Shown: positions 51,513-60,282, counted from the first letter of the stretch. The stretch: DNA of 64,000 bases from Streptomyces sp. NBC_00285 (GCF_036174265.1 NZ_CP108055.1:1364001-1428000); one strand, 5' to 3'. The notes: generated from the sequence alone by a model not told the origin. Numbers and translations: made by a program.

Positions 51513-52754
51513 TCACCACTCAACCGGCAACTCGTAGACGCCGTAGATCAGCCCGTCCCGCTTGAACTGCACCTCGTCCAGGCCGATGGCCAGGCGCAGG
51601 GTGGGTATCCGGCGGTAGAGGGTGCCGTAGACGACCTGCAGTTCCAGGCGGGCCAGCGGCTGGCCCAGACACTGGTGCGGGCCGAAGCCGAACGCCTGGT
51701 GCCGTCGGGCGTCACGGTGGATGTCCAGCCGGTCGGGTTCGGGGAAGAACTCGGGGTCCCGGTTGCCGATGTCATTGGCCAACACGATGCCCTCGCCCGC
51801 GCCGATCGTCTGGCCCGCGATGTCGATGTCCTCAAGGGCGATGCGCCGCCGCCCGGAGTGGACGATGTGCAGGTACCGCAGCAGTTCCTCGACCGCCCCG
51901 GCCACCAGCTTCGGATCCTCGGTGGCCCGCAACTCGGCGAGCTGGTAGGGGTGTTCGAGCAGCGCCAGCGTGCCGAGCGTGATCATGTTGGCTGTGGTCT
52001 CGTGCCCGGCGATCAGCAGCAGGAAGCCCATGGAGGCAAGTTCCTGGCGGGTGATGGCGCCGGTGGCGACCTGCTCGGACGCCAGCCTGGACAGCATGTC
52101 GTCGCCAGGATGGAGTAGCTTGTCGCCGACCAGCTGCTCCAGGTATTCGACCATCCGGCGCTGGGCTTCAAGCATCTTCTCGGGTGCCAGGCCCCGCTCG
52201 GTCAGGGCGGCCGTGTTGCTTTGGAAGAAATCGTGGTCGGCGTACGGGACGCCGAGCAGTTCGCTGATGGCGATCGACGGCAGCGCCAGAGCCAGGGTCT
52301 GGACCAGATCCGTCGGACACGGACCAGCCAGCATGTCGTCGATCAGGCGGTCGGTGATCTTCTGGATCGTCGGGCGCATGGCCTCCATCCGCCGAGCGGT
52401 GAAGGAGCCAGTCACCATGCGACGTATCCGGGAGTGCTCCTCGCCGTCCATGGTGAGGAAGGTCCTGGTCTTGTCCCGGGTGTCGCGAATGCTCTCGGAT
52501 ATGTGCGGGAACCCCGCGCGGCGGCTGTCCGCGCTGACCCGCGGGTCCGCCAGCAGGTCCCGCAGATCGTTGAACCGGGTTACCAGCCACGGGGTACTGC
52601 CGTCCCACAGCCGTACCCGGCTCAGCGGCGCCTGGTCCTGCAGCCGCCGCAGCTCAGGCGGAGGGTCGAACGGGCAGCCGTCCGCCCTGGGCATCGGAAA
52701 CGACGGTACCTCGGCGGCTCCCCCGCCCGATATCTCCGCCACTGTGTTCGCCAT
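51513..52754 (-). CDS. Cytochrome P450 (CYP105-like)
   Basis: 413 residues. The oxygen-binding helix has LLLIAGHETTANMITLGTLA (about 250), the K-helix VEELLRYLHIVHSGRRR (the ExxR region) and the heme ligand loop AFGFGPHQCLGQPLARLEL (Cys about 362). ATG at 52754 lies 7 nt after GGGAGG, while the in-frame ATG at 52760 directly abuts it. The frame open to 52955 upstream is not coding-like. With the ferredoxin it forms a monooxygenase unit; FPMPRADGCPFDPPPELRRL near the start is the usual Streptomyces CYP105 opening. Substrate unknown. Confidence 0.92.
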   Translation of the reverse strand: MANTVAEISGGGAAEVPSFPMPRADGCPFDPPPELRRLQDQAPLSRVRLWDGSTPWLVTRFNDLRDLLADPRVSADSRRAGFPHISESIRDTRDKTRTFLTMDGEEHSRIRRMVTGSFTARRMEAMRPTIQKITDRLIDDMLAGPCPTDLVQTLALALPSIAISELLGVPYADHDFFQSNTAALTERGLAPEKMLEAQRRMVEYLEQLVGDKLLHPGDDMLSRLASEQVATGAITRQELASMGFLLLIAGHETTANMITLGTLALLEHPYQLAELRATEDPKLVAGAVEELLRYLHIVHSGRRRIALEDIDIAGQTIGAGEGIVLANDIGNRDPEFFPEPDRLDIHRDARRHQAFGFGPHQCLGQPLARLELQVVYGTLYRRIPTLRLAIGLDEVQFKRDGLIYGVYELPVEW

Positions 52755-53048
52755 GTCCATCCTCCCGATCTCGTACCGCCCGATCCACCCGACGATCGCG
52801 CCGCGCGGGCAGCCGACCCGGACGCGCGGGCATCCTCCAACACAGAGCCGCCGACAAGTAGTTGCCTCAGCCACCCAGTTGATCCTGCGGACCTTAGCCC
52901 TTCCGGATCCCCCCTGCCCACGCCCGACCGGAGCAGCCGATGACCGGGCCGTCACCTATCGGCAAATTCCAGGTTGAACCGGGCGCCGTGCGGCAATCGC
53001 GCGCGACAGTGCCCGGCGTGGTCAGCTCAAGGACGCACGGAACCCCGA

Positions 53049-53867
53049 TCACTTCGTGAAGGCTTCCGCGCGGTCGAATCCGTGCAGCAGCCGCTCGTGC
53101 CGCTCAGTGACGGCATCCCTGAACTCGGGGTGGGTCAGGATGTACGGTTCGTCGGCGACGACCGCCTCCAGCACGCGCAGGCCCACCTCAAAGGGATCCA
53201 TTCCGGCAGGATTCGCCGACTGCCCGCTCACATCCGACGGCGGGGTGTCGGAGTCCGGCAACCCCCGCACGGGGCGCGAGGTGCGCCACAGCCGCGACCG
53301 GACACCGCCGGGGCACAGAACGCTGACACCGATCTGCTCCTCGGCGAGCTCGGCACGCAGCACCTCGGAGAGCCCCACGACGGCAAACTTGGTTGCGCAG
53401 TACGGCGCCAGCGCCGCCATACCGACCAGCCCTCCCATCGAGGAGGTGGTGACGATATGGCCGCCGCCCGCCGCCCGCATGGCGTCAAGGAAGGTATGCA
53501 CCCCGTTGTAGACGCCGGTCAGATTGATGCCGATCATGCGATCCCACACCGCGGGGCCTATTTCCTCGAAGCGCATGCCGAAGGTGCTCGCACCGGCGTT
53601 GTTCACCAGCAGCTGCACCGGGCCCATCTCCTCGGACACCCGGCCGGCCGCACGGGCCCACCCCTCTCGGTCCGTGACATCGAGCGGAACCGCAAGAACG
53701 TCGGCGCCGGCATCCGTCAACTGCGCTGCAGAATCCGCCAGCTCGCCTTCGTCGATGTCCGAGAGCACGATCCGCATGCCCGCCTGCGCACACGCGCGGG
53801 CGATTCCCAGCCCGATCCCACCGGCCGATCCCGTGATGAAAGCGATCTTTCCCGACAGCTCATCCAT
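53049..53867 (-). CDS. Short-chain dehydrogenase/reductase
   Basis: 272 residues from ATG at 53867. Classical SDR: cofactor loop FITGSAGGIGLGIARACAQA, DIDEGE after strand 2 (NAD preference likely), LLVNNAGAS, catalytic Ser in HIVTTSSMGGLVGMA and YxxxK in APYCATKFAVVGLSEVLRA. Full length. It is close downstream of the aldolase remnant on the same strand, so they may once have belonged to one catabolic operon. Confidence 0.9.
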   Translation of the reverse strand: MDELSGKIAFITGSAGGIGLGIARACAQAGMRIVLSDIDEGELADSAAQLTDAGADVLAVPLDVTDREGWARAAGRVSEEMGPVQLLVNNAGASTFGMRFEEIGPAVWDRMIGINLTGVYNGVHTFLDAMRAAGGGHIVTTSSMGGLVGMAALAPYCATKFAVVGLSEVLRAELAEEQIGVSVLCPGGVRSRLWRTSRPVRGLPDSDTPPSDVSGQSANPAGMDPFEVGLRVLEAVVADEPYILTHPEFRDAVTERHERLLHGFDRAEAFTK

Positions 53868-53871
53868 GCGC

Positions 53872-54189
53872 TCATCCGCTCCGTTCGTCCACGCGCCCGC
53901 TCCCACGGGTCGAGGGCCTTGCTCCAGTGAGTGTGGCGGCCCCCTCGGCGGCGAGGTAGAGCGCGATGTCGATGATCATGTCCTTCTGGCCGCCGACGAG
54001 CCGCCGTCGGCCGCATTCCATGAGGATGTCGCGGACGTCGACGCCGTATCGCGCCGCAGCGTTCTCCGTGTGCCGCAGGAACGACCAGTAGACGCCAGCG
54101 TGGCCGAGGGTGAGGGTCTCGCGGTCCACGCGCACCGGGCGGCCCTGCAGCGGGCGGACGATGTCGTCGGCGGCGTCCTGCAGCTTGAC
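53872..54189 (-). pseudogene. 4-hydroxy-2-oxovalerate aldolase, C-terminal scrap
   Basis: From about 54189: [60 protein letters not shown] and [20 protein letters not shown]. This is the C-terminal communication domain of DmpG/BphI-type aldolases of meta-cleavage pathways. The catalytic barrel is missing. The frame is open further upstream but without homology. Confidence 0.7.
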
Positions 54190-54254
54190 CCGCCGCCGCG
54201 TGCACGCTCTGGGTATCGAGCACCACCAGGCTCGGGTCCGCCTGGTTCTGTGAA

Positions 54255-54640
54255 ACGCGCGTGTCTCGCGGGCGTGAGGTCCTCGCACTGGTCCAGGAGC
54301 ACATCCCGGCCGGTGGGGAGCTGCGCGATCGCATGCCCGCCGTCGCCGACCGCATCCAGGAACTGCAGAGCAGCTCACGCACTCTGCTGGGCGCCATGAC
54401 CGACATCTTCGGCCCGGTATTCGGCCCCCCGAGTGCACCGTCACCGCCGGAATCGCCGGGGCCACGCGCGGCAAACTCCTGGGCCTGCGCCCCTCCGACC
54501 CGCTGCTCATCTGCACCCAGACCGTGCAGCTGTCAGGCAAGCCCGCATACCTGACCAAGTACCTGGTCGCCCCCACGAGCGACCCGCTGGCCATTCTTCA
54601 GCCGCCCCAGCCCGGAGCACCCACTCGCCTGTGCCCCCTC
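54255..54640 (+). pseudogene. Regulator-like scrap (UTRA-type), frameshifted
   Basis: Plus frames read [40 protein letters not shown], then after a shift near 54430 [40 protein letters not shown] and [14 protein letters not shown]. The second part resembles the effector (UTRA) half of GntR-type regulators. No DNA-binding part is seen. Tentative. Confidence 0.3.
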
Positions 54641-54689
54641 GAAAGGACGCCCACGATCGCGATAGTCGGCAGTCTCGACGTGGGCAGAC

Positions 54690-54846
54690 CGGGTTCGTTT
54701 CCCAGGCCAAGCGGTGGGTGGTGGAGCACACGTATGGGATCTCGATGCTGCACCGCAGGCTGGTGCGCGACTACGAGCATCTGCTCCGCAGTTCGGAGTC
54801 GCGGGTGTACTGGGCGATGATCGTGGTGATACTGCGGCGACCGTGC
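54690..54846 (+). pseudogene. IS5-family transposase C-terminal scrap
   Basis: Reads AKRWVVEHTYGISMLHRRLV, then RDYEHLLRSSESRVYWAMIV VILRR. This is the last catalytic (Glu) segment of Streptomyces IS5 transposases (RWVVERTFAWL, RRLVRDYE, AMI--M-RRL). Left part missing. It abuts the truncated crotonase gene at 54884. Confidence 0.65.
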
Positions 54847-54883
54847 CCACCTGGCGCACCGCGCGAGCGGCGGGGAGCTGACG

Positions 54884-55237
54884 CTAGGCGGTCACCATGT
54901 CGCAAGCGAGGACGACCTCGCAGCCCCCGGCCAGAGCGCAGCCCTCCAGGGCCGCGATCAGTGGCTTGGCCAGTGGGGGTCGGGTCAGGCCCGCGAAGCC
55001 GCGGCCCGGCAGCGACGGGCGCTCGCCGCGCAGAAACCTCTTGAGGTCCATACCGGCGCAGAAGTTACCGTCGGCGCCGGTGATGACTCCGACGGCGAGG
55101 TCGTCGCGGGCGTCGAGTTCGTCGAGCACCTCGGCACAAGCCACCGAGACGGCCATGGTGACGGCATTGCGGGCCTCAGGGCGGTTGATGACGGTCATCA
55201 TGATCCGATCGGTGATGTCGACGGGCACCTCGCTCAT
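54884..55237 (-). pseudogene. Enoyl-CoA hydratase (crotonase), N-terminal part only
   Basis: 117 residues from ATG at 55237: MSEVPVDITDRIMMTVINRP, EARNAVTMAVSVACAEVLDE, VGVITGADGNFCAGMDLKRF (first oxyanion-hole strand) and KPLIAALEGCALAGGCEVVL, ACDMVTA. Normal crotonases are about 260 residues. Homology is cut at the second oxyanion-hole region, just before the catalytic Glu, at the boundary with the IS5 scrap. It is probably a non-functional remainder. Confidence 0.75.
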
Positions 55238-55489
55238 GCCGGAGCCAGTAGGGAGACCCCGCACTTCCGCCGCCGGTCCGTTCCACCATCCGGCACCGGG
55301 TTCTCCCAGCCCGATCCGCCGACCGATTTCGAGCGTGGTTCCGGGCGCCGATTCGGCGGGCGGCCGGCGAGCCGGCGTCCCTCATGCGCCGCCCGGACGC
55401 AGCCCGCAGCCGCCCGGTGATCCGGCCCCGGCTGTATCTGCTCGATCAGCTCGGTAAAATACCCGGTGTCCCGGCTCGCAGGCATCTGC

Positions 55490-56119
55490 CTATGCGTGGC
55501 CGGCGTCACTCGCGAATCCGGCCAGCACGAGCGCGATGGCGGCGTCCACCTCGGCCGTGAACGCCCCGTGCGGCGCGGCCTCTTGGGGTAGCCATCGCAT
55601 GATTGCGCCCTGGAAGACGTCGTAGAGCACGTCCACGGCCAGGGCGGGATCGGCCGAGGGTGTCGGTGTGTTGCCCTGCCGTTCTTGCAGGCAGTCACGC
55701 AGCCAGCCACGCAGTTCCGCGGAGAGCCGCGAGCGGTGGGGTGATACGCCGTATCCGCGCAGGAGTCCGGTTGTCATCTGCCGGGTCTCGTCCCAGTTCC
55801 GCTCCGCTGTGAGGGCCAGCTCGTGGAAATAAGCCCGGACCCGGTCGGCGGCAGAGGTGATGCGGTCGATGTCGCGCACCAGGGCGAAGGCCGATGTCCC
55901 GCCTCGCACTGCCCATTCAGTGGCGATGTCGGACTTCGCGGGGAAGTGGTTGAACGCGGTCCGTCGTGACACCCCGGCTTCTGCTGCGATCTCGTCCATG
56001 GTGGCGGCGTCGTAGCTGCGCGAAGCGAACACCTTGATCGCTGCCACGTAGACGCGCTCCCGGTTGGCCTGGGCATTGCGCGTCCTCCCGTCCTGCTTCT
56101 CGCCCTCCGTCTTCCTCAT
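55490..56119 (-). CDS. TetR/AcrR family regulator
   Basis: 209 residues from ATG at 56119. N-terminal helix-turn-helix: RERVYVAAIKVFASRSYDAA, TMDEIAAEAGVSRRTAFNHF, PAKSDIATEWAVRGG. The remaining helical part (RDIDRITSAADRVRAYFHEL, YDVFQGAIMRWLPQEA) is the ligand-binding domain. It is divergent from the amidohydrolase gene, with two palindromic operators in the 77-bp gap, so it most likely represses both. Confidence 0.9.
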   Translation of the reverse strand: MRKTEGEKQDGRTRNAQANRERVYVAAIKVFASRSYDAATMDEIAAEAGVSRRTAFNHFPAKSDIATEWAVRGGTSAFALVRDIDRITSAADRVRAYFHELALTAERNWDETRQMTTGLLRGYGVSPHRSRLSAELRGWLRDCLQERQGNTPTPSADPALAVDVLYDVFQGAIMRWLPQEAAPHGAFTAEVDAAIALVLAGFASDAGHA

Positions 56120-56128
56120 GTGGACATT

Positions 56129-56174
56129 GTTGCACTCTCGTGCAACCATCGAATCAGTTGCACTTGAGTGCAAC
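56129..56174. promoter_or_regulatory. Two palindromic operators of the TetR regulator
   Basis: GTTGCACTCTCGTGCAAC (56129-56146, 7-bp arms) and GTTGCACTTGAGTGCAAC (56157-56174, 8-bp arms) lie 28 bp apart centre to centre between the two divergent genes. Both are perfect inverted repeats sharing the GTTGCAC half-site. Confidence 0.75.
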
Positions 56175-56196
56175 TTGATTCCAGGGAGAGCGCATC

Positions 56197-57225
56197 ATGG
56201 ACAAGGTCAACGGCTGGGTGGACATCCATGCGCATTTCACCCCACCGACCACGGCGGAGGAGCGTGAGACCCAGTGGCGACAACTGAGGGAAGCTCACCT
56301 CCTGGCGCCCGAGCCCTACCACTGGCGACCCGAGACGATGCTCGCCACGATGGATCGCCTGGGCATCGCCGTGCAGATGCTCAGCCCGGTACCCGTCGAT
56401 TCCCCACTGCCACAGCTGCGCGCCTGGAACGACTACGGCGCCCAGCTCGTCGCCGACCACCCCGGCCGCTTCGGCCTGCTCGCCGGCCTGCCCACCGACG
56501 ACCCGGACGCGGCTCTGGCCGAGATCGCGCGCGGTGACACGGAAACACACCCCGACGGCTACCTGCTGACCACCCGTCGCTCAGGTGTCCCGCTCGGGGA
56601 CCCGCGTCTGGCGCCGGTGTGGGAGGAACTCGACCGGCGCTCGGCCGTGCTGTTCATCCATCCGAGCGCCGTGCCGCCCACGTTCCGGCAGACGGCTGTC
56701 CTGGTCGAGTTGCCGTTCGAGACCACCCGGACCATCGTGGACCTCCTCTACACCGGATTCTTCCGCCGGTACCCCCGCCTCACGATCGTCCTCGCCCACT
56801 GCGGCGGCGCCCTGCCCGCGCTCTCCGGTCGCCTCGGACTGCTCGGGGCGGAGGAGTACGTCTTCAACCCCCTGGGCCTGACCGCCGATGACATCCGCAC
56901 CGACCTGGCGAAGCTCTACCTCGACACCGCCGCATCCGGCACCGACGCCAACCTCGCCGCAGCAGTCACGATGGTGCCCCGCGACCATCTCGTCTACGGC
57001 GCCGACGCCGGAGTCCCCTGCTCGAACGAGAACAACATGAAACGCAACATCGACGCGCTCCACAACTCCCACGTCCTCACACCGCCGGAAGTCGACGCAC
57101 TCGGCCACCGCACGTTCGACCTCTTCCCCGCGGCCGCACAACGCCATCGCGACGCCCGGGAGTGTAAATCTAACGGCCCTGGCTCACTTCCGGTGGTAGC
57201 GGGCGGTGATGCTCGTTACCTGTAG
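56197..57225 (+). CDS. Amidohydrolase family protein (ACMSD-like), C-terminus altered
   Basis: 342 residues from ATG at 56197 behind AGGGAGAG. Metal motif DIHAHFTPP (HxH) at about 9-14, IFIHPSA-type strand (VLFIHPSAVPP), IVLAHCGGALPALSGRLGLL (His) and HLVYGADAGVPCSNENNMKR (Asp). The layout is that of ACMSD/gamma-resorcylate decarboxylase-like enzymes, so a decarboxylase or hydrolase of an aromatic or ring-cleavage product is likely. The last about 20 codons (CKSNGPGSLPVVAGGDARYL) are encoded by the invading IS256/MITE end, replacing the original C-terminus. Confidence 0.82.
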   Translation: MDKVNGWVDIHAHFTPPTTAEERETQWRQLREAHLLAPEPYHWRPETMLATMDRLGIAVQMLSPVPVDSPLPQLRAWNDYGAQLVADHPGRFGLLAGLPTDDPDAALAEIARGDTETHPDGYLLTTRRSGVPLGDPRLAPVWEELDRRSAVLFIHPSAVPPTFRQTAVLVELPFETTRTIVDLLYTGFFRRYPRLTIVLAHCGGALPALSGRLGLLGAEEYVFNPLGLTADDIRTDLAKLYLDTAASGTDANLAAAVTMVPRDHLVYGADAGVPCSNENNMKRNIDALHNSHVLTPPEVDALGHRTFDLFPAAAQRHRDARECKSNGPGSLPVVAGGDARYL

Positions 57226-57371
57226 CGATCTACCCAGCTCAGGCTGCACGTCGACGGCGGAGCCATGAGCTCGTCCCAGCCAGGGCAACGAGGTCTCGGG
57301 CGGGCACCCACGCGCTCCAACCAGGCGTTCTTCTCATGACTTTCCGTCACCACCGGAAGTGAGCCAGGGCC
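57175..57371 (+). mobile_element. 197-bp MITE, left copy
   Basis: Starts GGCCCTGGCTCACTTCCGG and ends with its complement (23-bp terminal inverted repeat). Flanked by AATCTAAC at 57167-57174 and 57372-57379, an 8-bp target duplication. No coding capacity. Confidence 0.82.
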
Positions 57372-57411
57372 AATCTAACGGCGAATCCGACGATCATGGG
57401 AGAGACGTCAA

Positions 57412-58718
57412 GTGACTGACACCGCCGTGGAGTTGGAGACCGTGGAGCCTGTCGAGAAGGACTTGTCCGGGCCGCCCGTGCCCGTGTCGGACGAGCAGTT
57501 GGTGGCAATGCTGGTGGAGCAGGCCCGGTCAGAGGGACTGCAGCTGACCGGGCAGGGCGGGCTGCTGCATGCAGCAGCTGACCAAGCGGGTCCTGGAGTC
57601 CGCCCTGGAAGGTGAGATCACGGATCATCTCGGCTACGAGAAGCACGAGTCAGCCGGCCGGGGCAGTGGCAACTCCCGCAACGGAGGCCGGGCCAAGACT
57701 GTGCTGACCGACGTCGGACCGGTCGAGATCAAGGTCCCGCGTGACGTGTCGGGCACGTTCGAGCCGCAGATCATCAAGAAGCGGCAGCACCGGCTGACCG
57801 GGGTCGACGAGATGGTTCTGTCGTTGTCCGCGAAGGGGCTCACGCACGGCGAGATCGCCGCCCACTTGGCCGAGGTCTACGGGGCCGAGGTGTCCAAGCA
57901 GACCATCTCCACCATCACCGACAAGGTGATGGAGGGCATGGCCGAATGGCAGAACCGGCCACTCGACCGCATTTACCCCGTTTTGTTCGTCGATGCGATC
58001 AACGTCAAGATCAGAGACGGGAAGGTCGCGAACCGTCCGATCTACGTGGTGATGGCCGTGACCGTGGACGGCACCCGCGACATCCTCGGCATCTGGGCCG
58101 GCGACGGCGGCGAGGGAGCGAAGTACTGGCTGCACGTGTTCACCGAGCTCAAGAACCGCGGCCTGGACGACGTGCTGATGCTGGTCTGCGACGGGCTCAA
58201 GGGGCTTCCCGATGCGGTGGAGGCCGTCTGGCCTCGCACGATTGTCCAGACATGTGTGGTTCACCTGCTGCGGAATTCGTTCCGTTACGCCGCCCGTCAG
58301 GACTGGGACAAGGTCGCCAAGGCCCTCAAGCCCGTCTACACCGCACCCAGCGAGGATGCAGCCACGGAACGCTTCCTGGAGTTCCAGGAGGCATGGGGCC
58401 GGAAGTATCCGGCGATCGTGAAGCTGTGGTCCGACGCCTGGGCCGAGTTCGTGCCCCTTCCTCTCCTTCGACGTCGAGATCCGCAAGGTCATCTGCAGCA
58501 CGAACGCGATCGAGAGCGTCAACGCACGCATTCGCCGAGCTGTTCGCGCCCGCGGGCACTTCCCCAACGAGGCCGCCGCCCTCAAGTGCATCTACATGGC
58601 GCTGATGAGCCTCGATCCGACCGGAAAGGGCCGCAGGCGGTGGACCATGCGCTGGAAAGCACCCCTCAACGCGTTCCAGATCGCCTTCGAGGGACGCCTG
58701 ACCCCGAGCAACAACTGA
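57412..58718 (+). pseudogene. IS256-family (mutator-type) transposase with two frameshifts
   Basis: GTG at 57412 behind GGGAGAG opens TDTAVELETVEPVEKD. After GLQLTGQGGLL a 4-nt TGCA duplication near 57570 shifts the frame; QQLTKRVLESALEGEITDHL continues in the next. Catalytic regions follow: YPVLFVDAINVKIRDG (Asp), LMLVCDGLKGLPDAVEAVWP (Asp), and, after a 1-nt insertion near 58455, VICSTNAIESVNARIRRAVR (Glu), ending APLNAFQIAFEGRLTPSNN. All residues exist but not in one frame. Confidence 0.8.
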
Positions 58719-58748
58719 CCATCAACAACCAGGATCAGCCGTTAAATT

Positions 58749-58945
58749 GGCCCTGGCTCACTTCCGGTGGTGACGGAAAGTCATGAGAAGAACGCCTGGT
58801 TGGAGCGCGTGGGTGCCCGCCCGAGACCTCGTTGCCCTGGCTGGGACGAGCTCATGGCTCCGCCGTCGACGTGCAGCCTGAGCTGGGTAGATCGCTACAG
58901 GTAACGAGCATCACCGCCCGCTACCACCGGAAGTGAGCCAGGGCC
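58749..58945 (-). mobile_element. 197-bp MITE, right copy (inverted)
   Basis: Reverse complement of 57175-57371; I find no difference between them. Flanked by GTTAAATT at 58741-58748 and 58946-58953, its own 8-bp duplication, which is the reverse complement of AATTTAAC in the IS256 right end. Confidence 0.82.
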
Positions 58946-59049
58946 GTTAAATTGACACACCCCGTACCCGGCCCCGAAGCCAAGATCACCGTTGCCGAGA
59001 TCCGTGCCGTGGCTGCGGACGGGCTCAGACGGGTCGCCGGAACCTTGCC

Positions 59050-59396
59050 GGTGCCGGTCTTATGCATCGGCAGTCCAGTAGGCAGACTGCGTCGCGGGCC
59101 AGGACTTGGTCAGGCGCATCGGAAGTCCCCCTGCGTCGTCAGATGGCGCAAGGGCTGCTGTTTTTCCAGCTCACAGCCCTCTTCGCGAGGGTGATGCCAG
59201 GGGGTTCTCAGGGGGGCGGGAGCCCGGCCAGGGAGTTCTCAGGGGGGTCCCCAGCGAAAGAAGCTGGTACATCGGGAAACAGCAAGAAACACGCATTGGC
59301 CCTGGTCACAGCCCCATAGGAAGAACCCACCGCAGCTCAAGCCCGCTTAGACGGCAAGTACTGCAAGTACGCGACGTCCGACATCACCTACAGGTA
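59050..59396. repeat. Repeat R1, copy C (truncated)
   Basis: Matches copy B from the integrase junction through the TTCTCAGGGGG blocks (about 59204 and 59236) to the SDITYR coding scrap, which ends TAG at 59394-59396. The remaining part of R1 (small ORF and IS110 leader) is absent; the terminator of the PaaX gene begins instead. Confidence 0.72.
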
Positions 59397-59413
59397 GCCC
59401 CTTCGCAGGTGAA

Positions 59414-59458
59414 GGCGGCCGTACGAAGCGTCCCCGCACGGCGCTTCGCACGGCCGCC
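59414..59458 (-). terminator. Terminator hairpin of the PaaX gene
   Basis: Arms GGCGGCCGTACGAAGCG (59414-59430) and CGCTTCGCACGGCCGCC (59442-59458) pair with a single mismatch. It lies directly after the PaaX stop on the minus strand. Confidence 0.75.
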
Positions 59459-59461
59459 GTG

Positions 59462-60226
59462 TCATGTGCGGAGCGGGTCCTGGGGCACGATGTCCGACAG
59501 CGTCCGCCGATAGGCCGCATACGCGGACCGCAGCCGTGTCCCCGGCCAGTCGGGCGGCAGGAGCTCGGGCGGGAGCACCGGATCGGCCAGCAGATGACGT
59601 ACGACCGCCGCGAAGCCCGCGAGCCGGTCCGCGGGCAGATCCGCGCAAGCGACGTGGGCGAGCAGCGCCCGGGACTCCGCCGCCCAGCCGTCGAGGGGCC
59701 ACAGCGCGGCGGCCAGTTCGGGGCCGGGACGGTCGGGGCGGGCGGTGTAGCGCTGGGCGAGCGTGTCGAGGCCGTCCGGGAGCGGCCGGACCAGGTTCGC
59801 GGGGCGCAGCCAGACGCCCTCACGGAGTTCGGCGAGCCGGAGCGCGGTCAACCGCGCGCGCAGCTCGGCGCGTTCGGCCGGTCCACGGCCCGTCGCGGTG
59901 ATCACGGCCATCTCCCAGTCGCCGCTCCACACGCGCGTGCGGGGGTGCACGGCATCGTCCTGGCGGCGCTGACGAGCGAGCAGCCGGTCACTGAGGCCGT
60001 AGACGGAGTCGACGCGCCGCAGGTCACCGGCGGCCACCATCCGGCTGAGCGCGGCACGCAGCGTGGAGCCCCCGACCCCGAACGGCTCCACCGCGCGGAG
60101 CAGGTCCTTCACGGGCATGTGCGGCGGATGCGCGCCCAGCAGCAGGCTCAGCACGACCGACCGGGCGGACAGCGTCCGCAGATCGACCTCACCCGGCTGC
60201 ACCGACACGTTCCTCCGCATGGTCAC
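59462..60226 (-). CDS. PaaX family transcriptional regulator
   Basis: 254 residues. Winged-helix N-terminus (SARSVVLSLLLGAHPPHMPV, VGGSTLRAALSRMVAAGDLR) followed by PaaX domains (WEMAVITATGRGPAERAELR, LRLAELREGVWLRPANL, CADLPADRLAGFAAVVRHLL). In E. coli PaaX represses phenylacetate genes and binds phenylacetyl-CoA; Streptomyces relatives often sit beside acyl-CoA dehydrogenase genes as here. ATG at 60226 or 60220 fits. Divergent from the dehydrogenase with a 57-bp gap that holds an inverted repeat. Confidence 0.88.
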   Translation of the reverse strand: MTMRRNVSVQPGEVDLRTLSARSVVLSLLLGAHPPHMPVKDLLRAVEPFGVGGSTLRAALSRMVAAGDLRRVDSVYGLSDRLLARQRRQDDAVHPRTRVWSGDWEMAVITATGRGPAERAELRARLTALRLAELREGVWLRPANLVRPLPDGLDTLAQRYTARPDRPGPELAAALWPLDGWAAESRALLAHVACADLPADRLAGFAAVVRHLLADPVLPPELLPPDWPGTRLRSAYAAYRRTLSDIVPQDPLRT

Positions 60227-60248
60227 GTACTTTACGACCCACCTCGTA

Positions 60249-60282
60249 TTGCACTATTGCCACGACTGCAGTGGAAGTGCAA
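60249..60282. promoter_or_regulatory. Inverted repeat between PaaX and the acyl-CoA dehydrogenase gene
   Basis: TTGCACT (60249-60255) and AGTGCAA (60276-60282) are perfect arms; CCAC (60260-60263) and GTGG (60271-60274) form an inner pair. It sits over the ribosome-site region of the dehydrogenase gene. Probable PaaX operator. Confidence 0.55.

Larger units (their letters stand above)
57160..58960 (+). mobile_element. IS256-family element with a MITE in each terminal repeat
   Basis: Ignoring the MITEs, the ends read GTGTAAATCTAACGGCGAAT on the left and GTGTCAATTTAACGGCTGAT inwards from the right, imperfect inverted repeats of one IS256-type element. In both, the sequence AATYTAAC is duplicated around a 197-bp insert. 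No direct target duplication is visible outside, so the flanks may have rearranged. The outer boundary is accurate to a few bp only. Confidence 0.7.
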
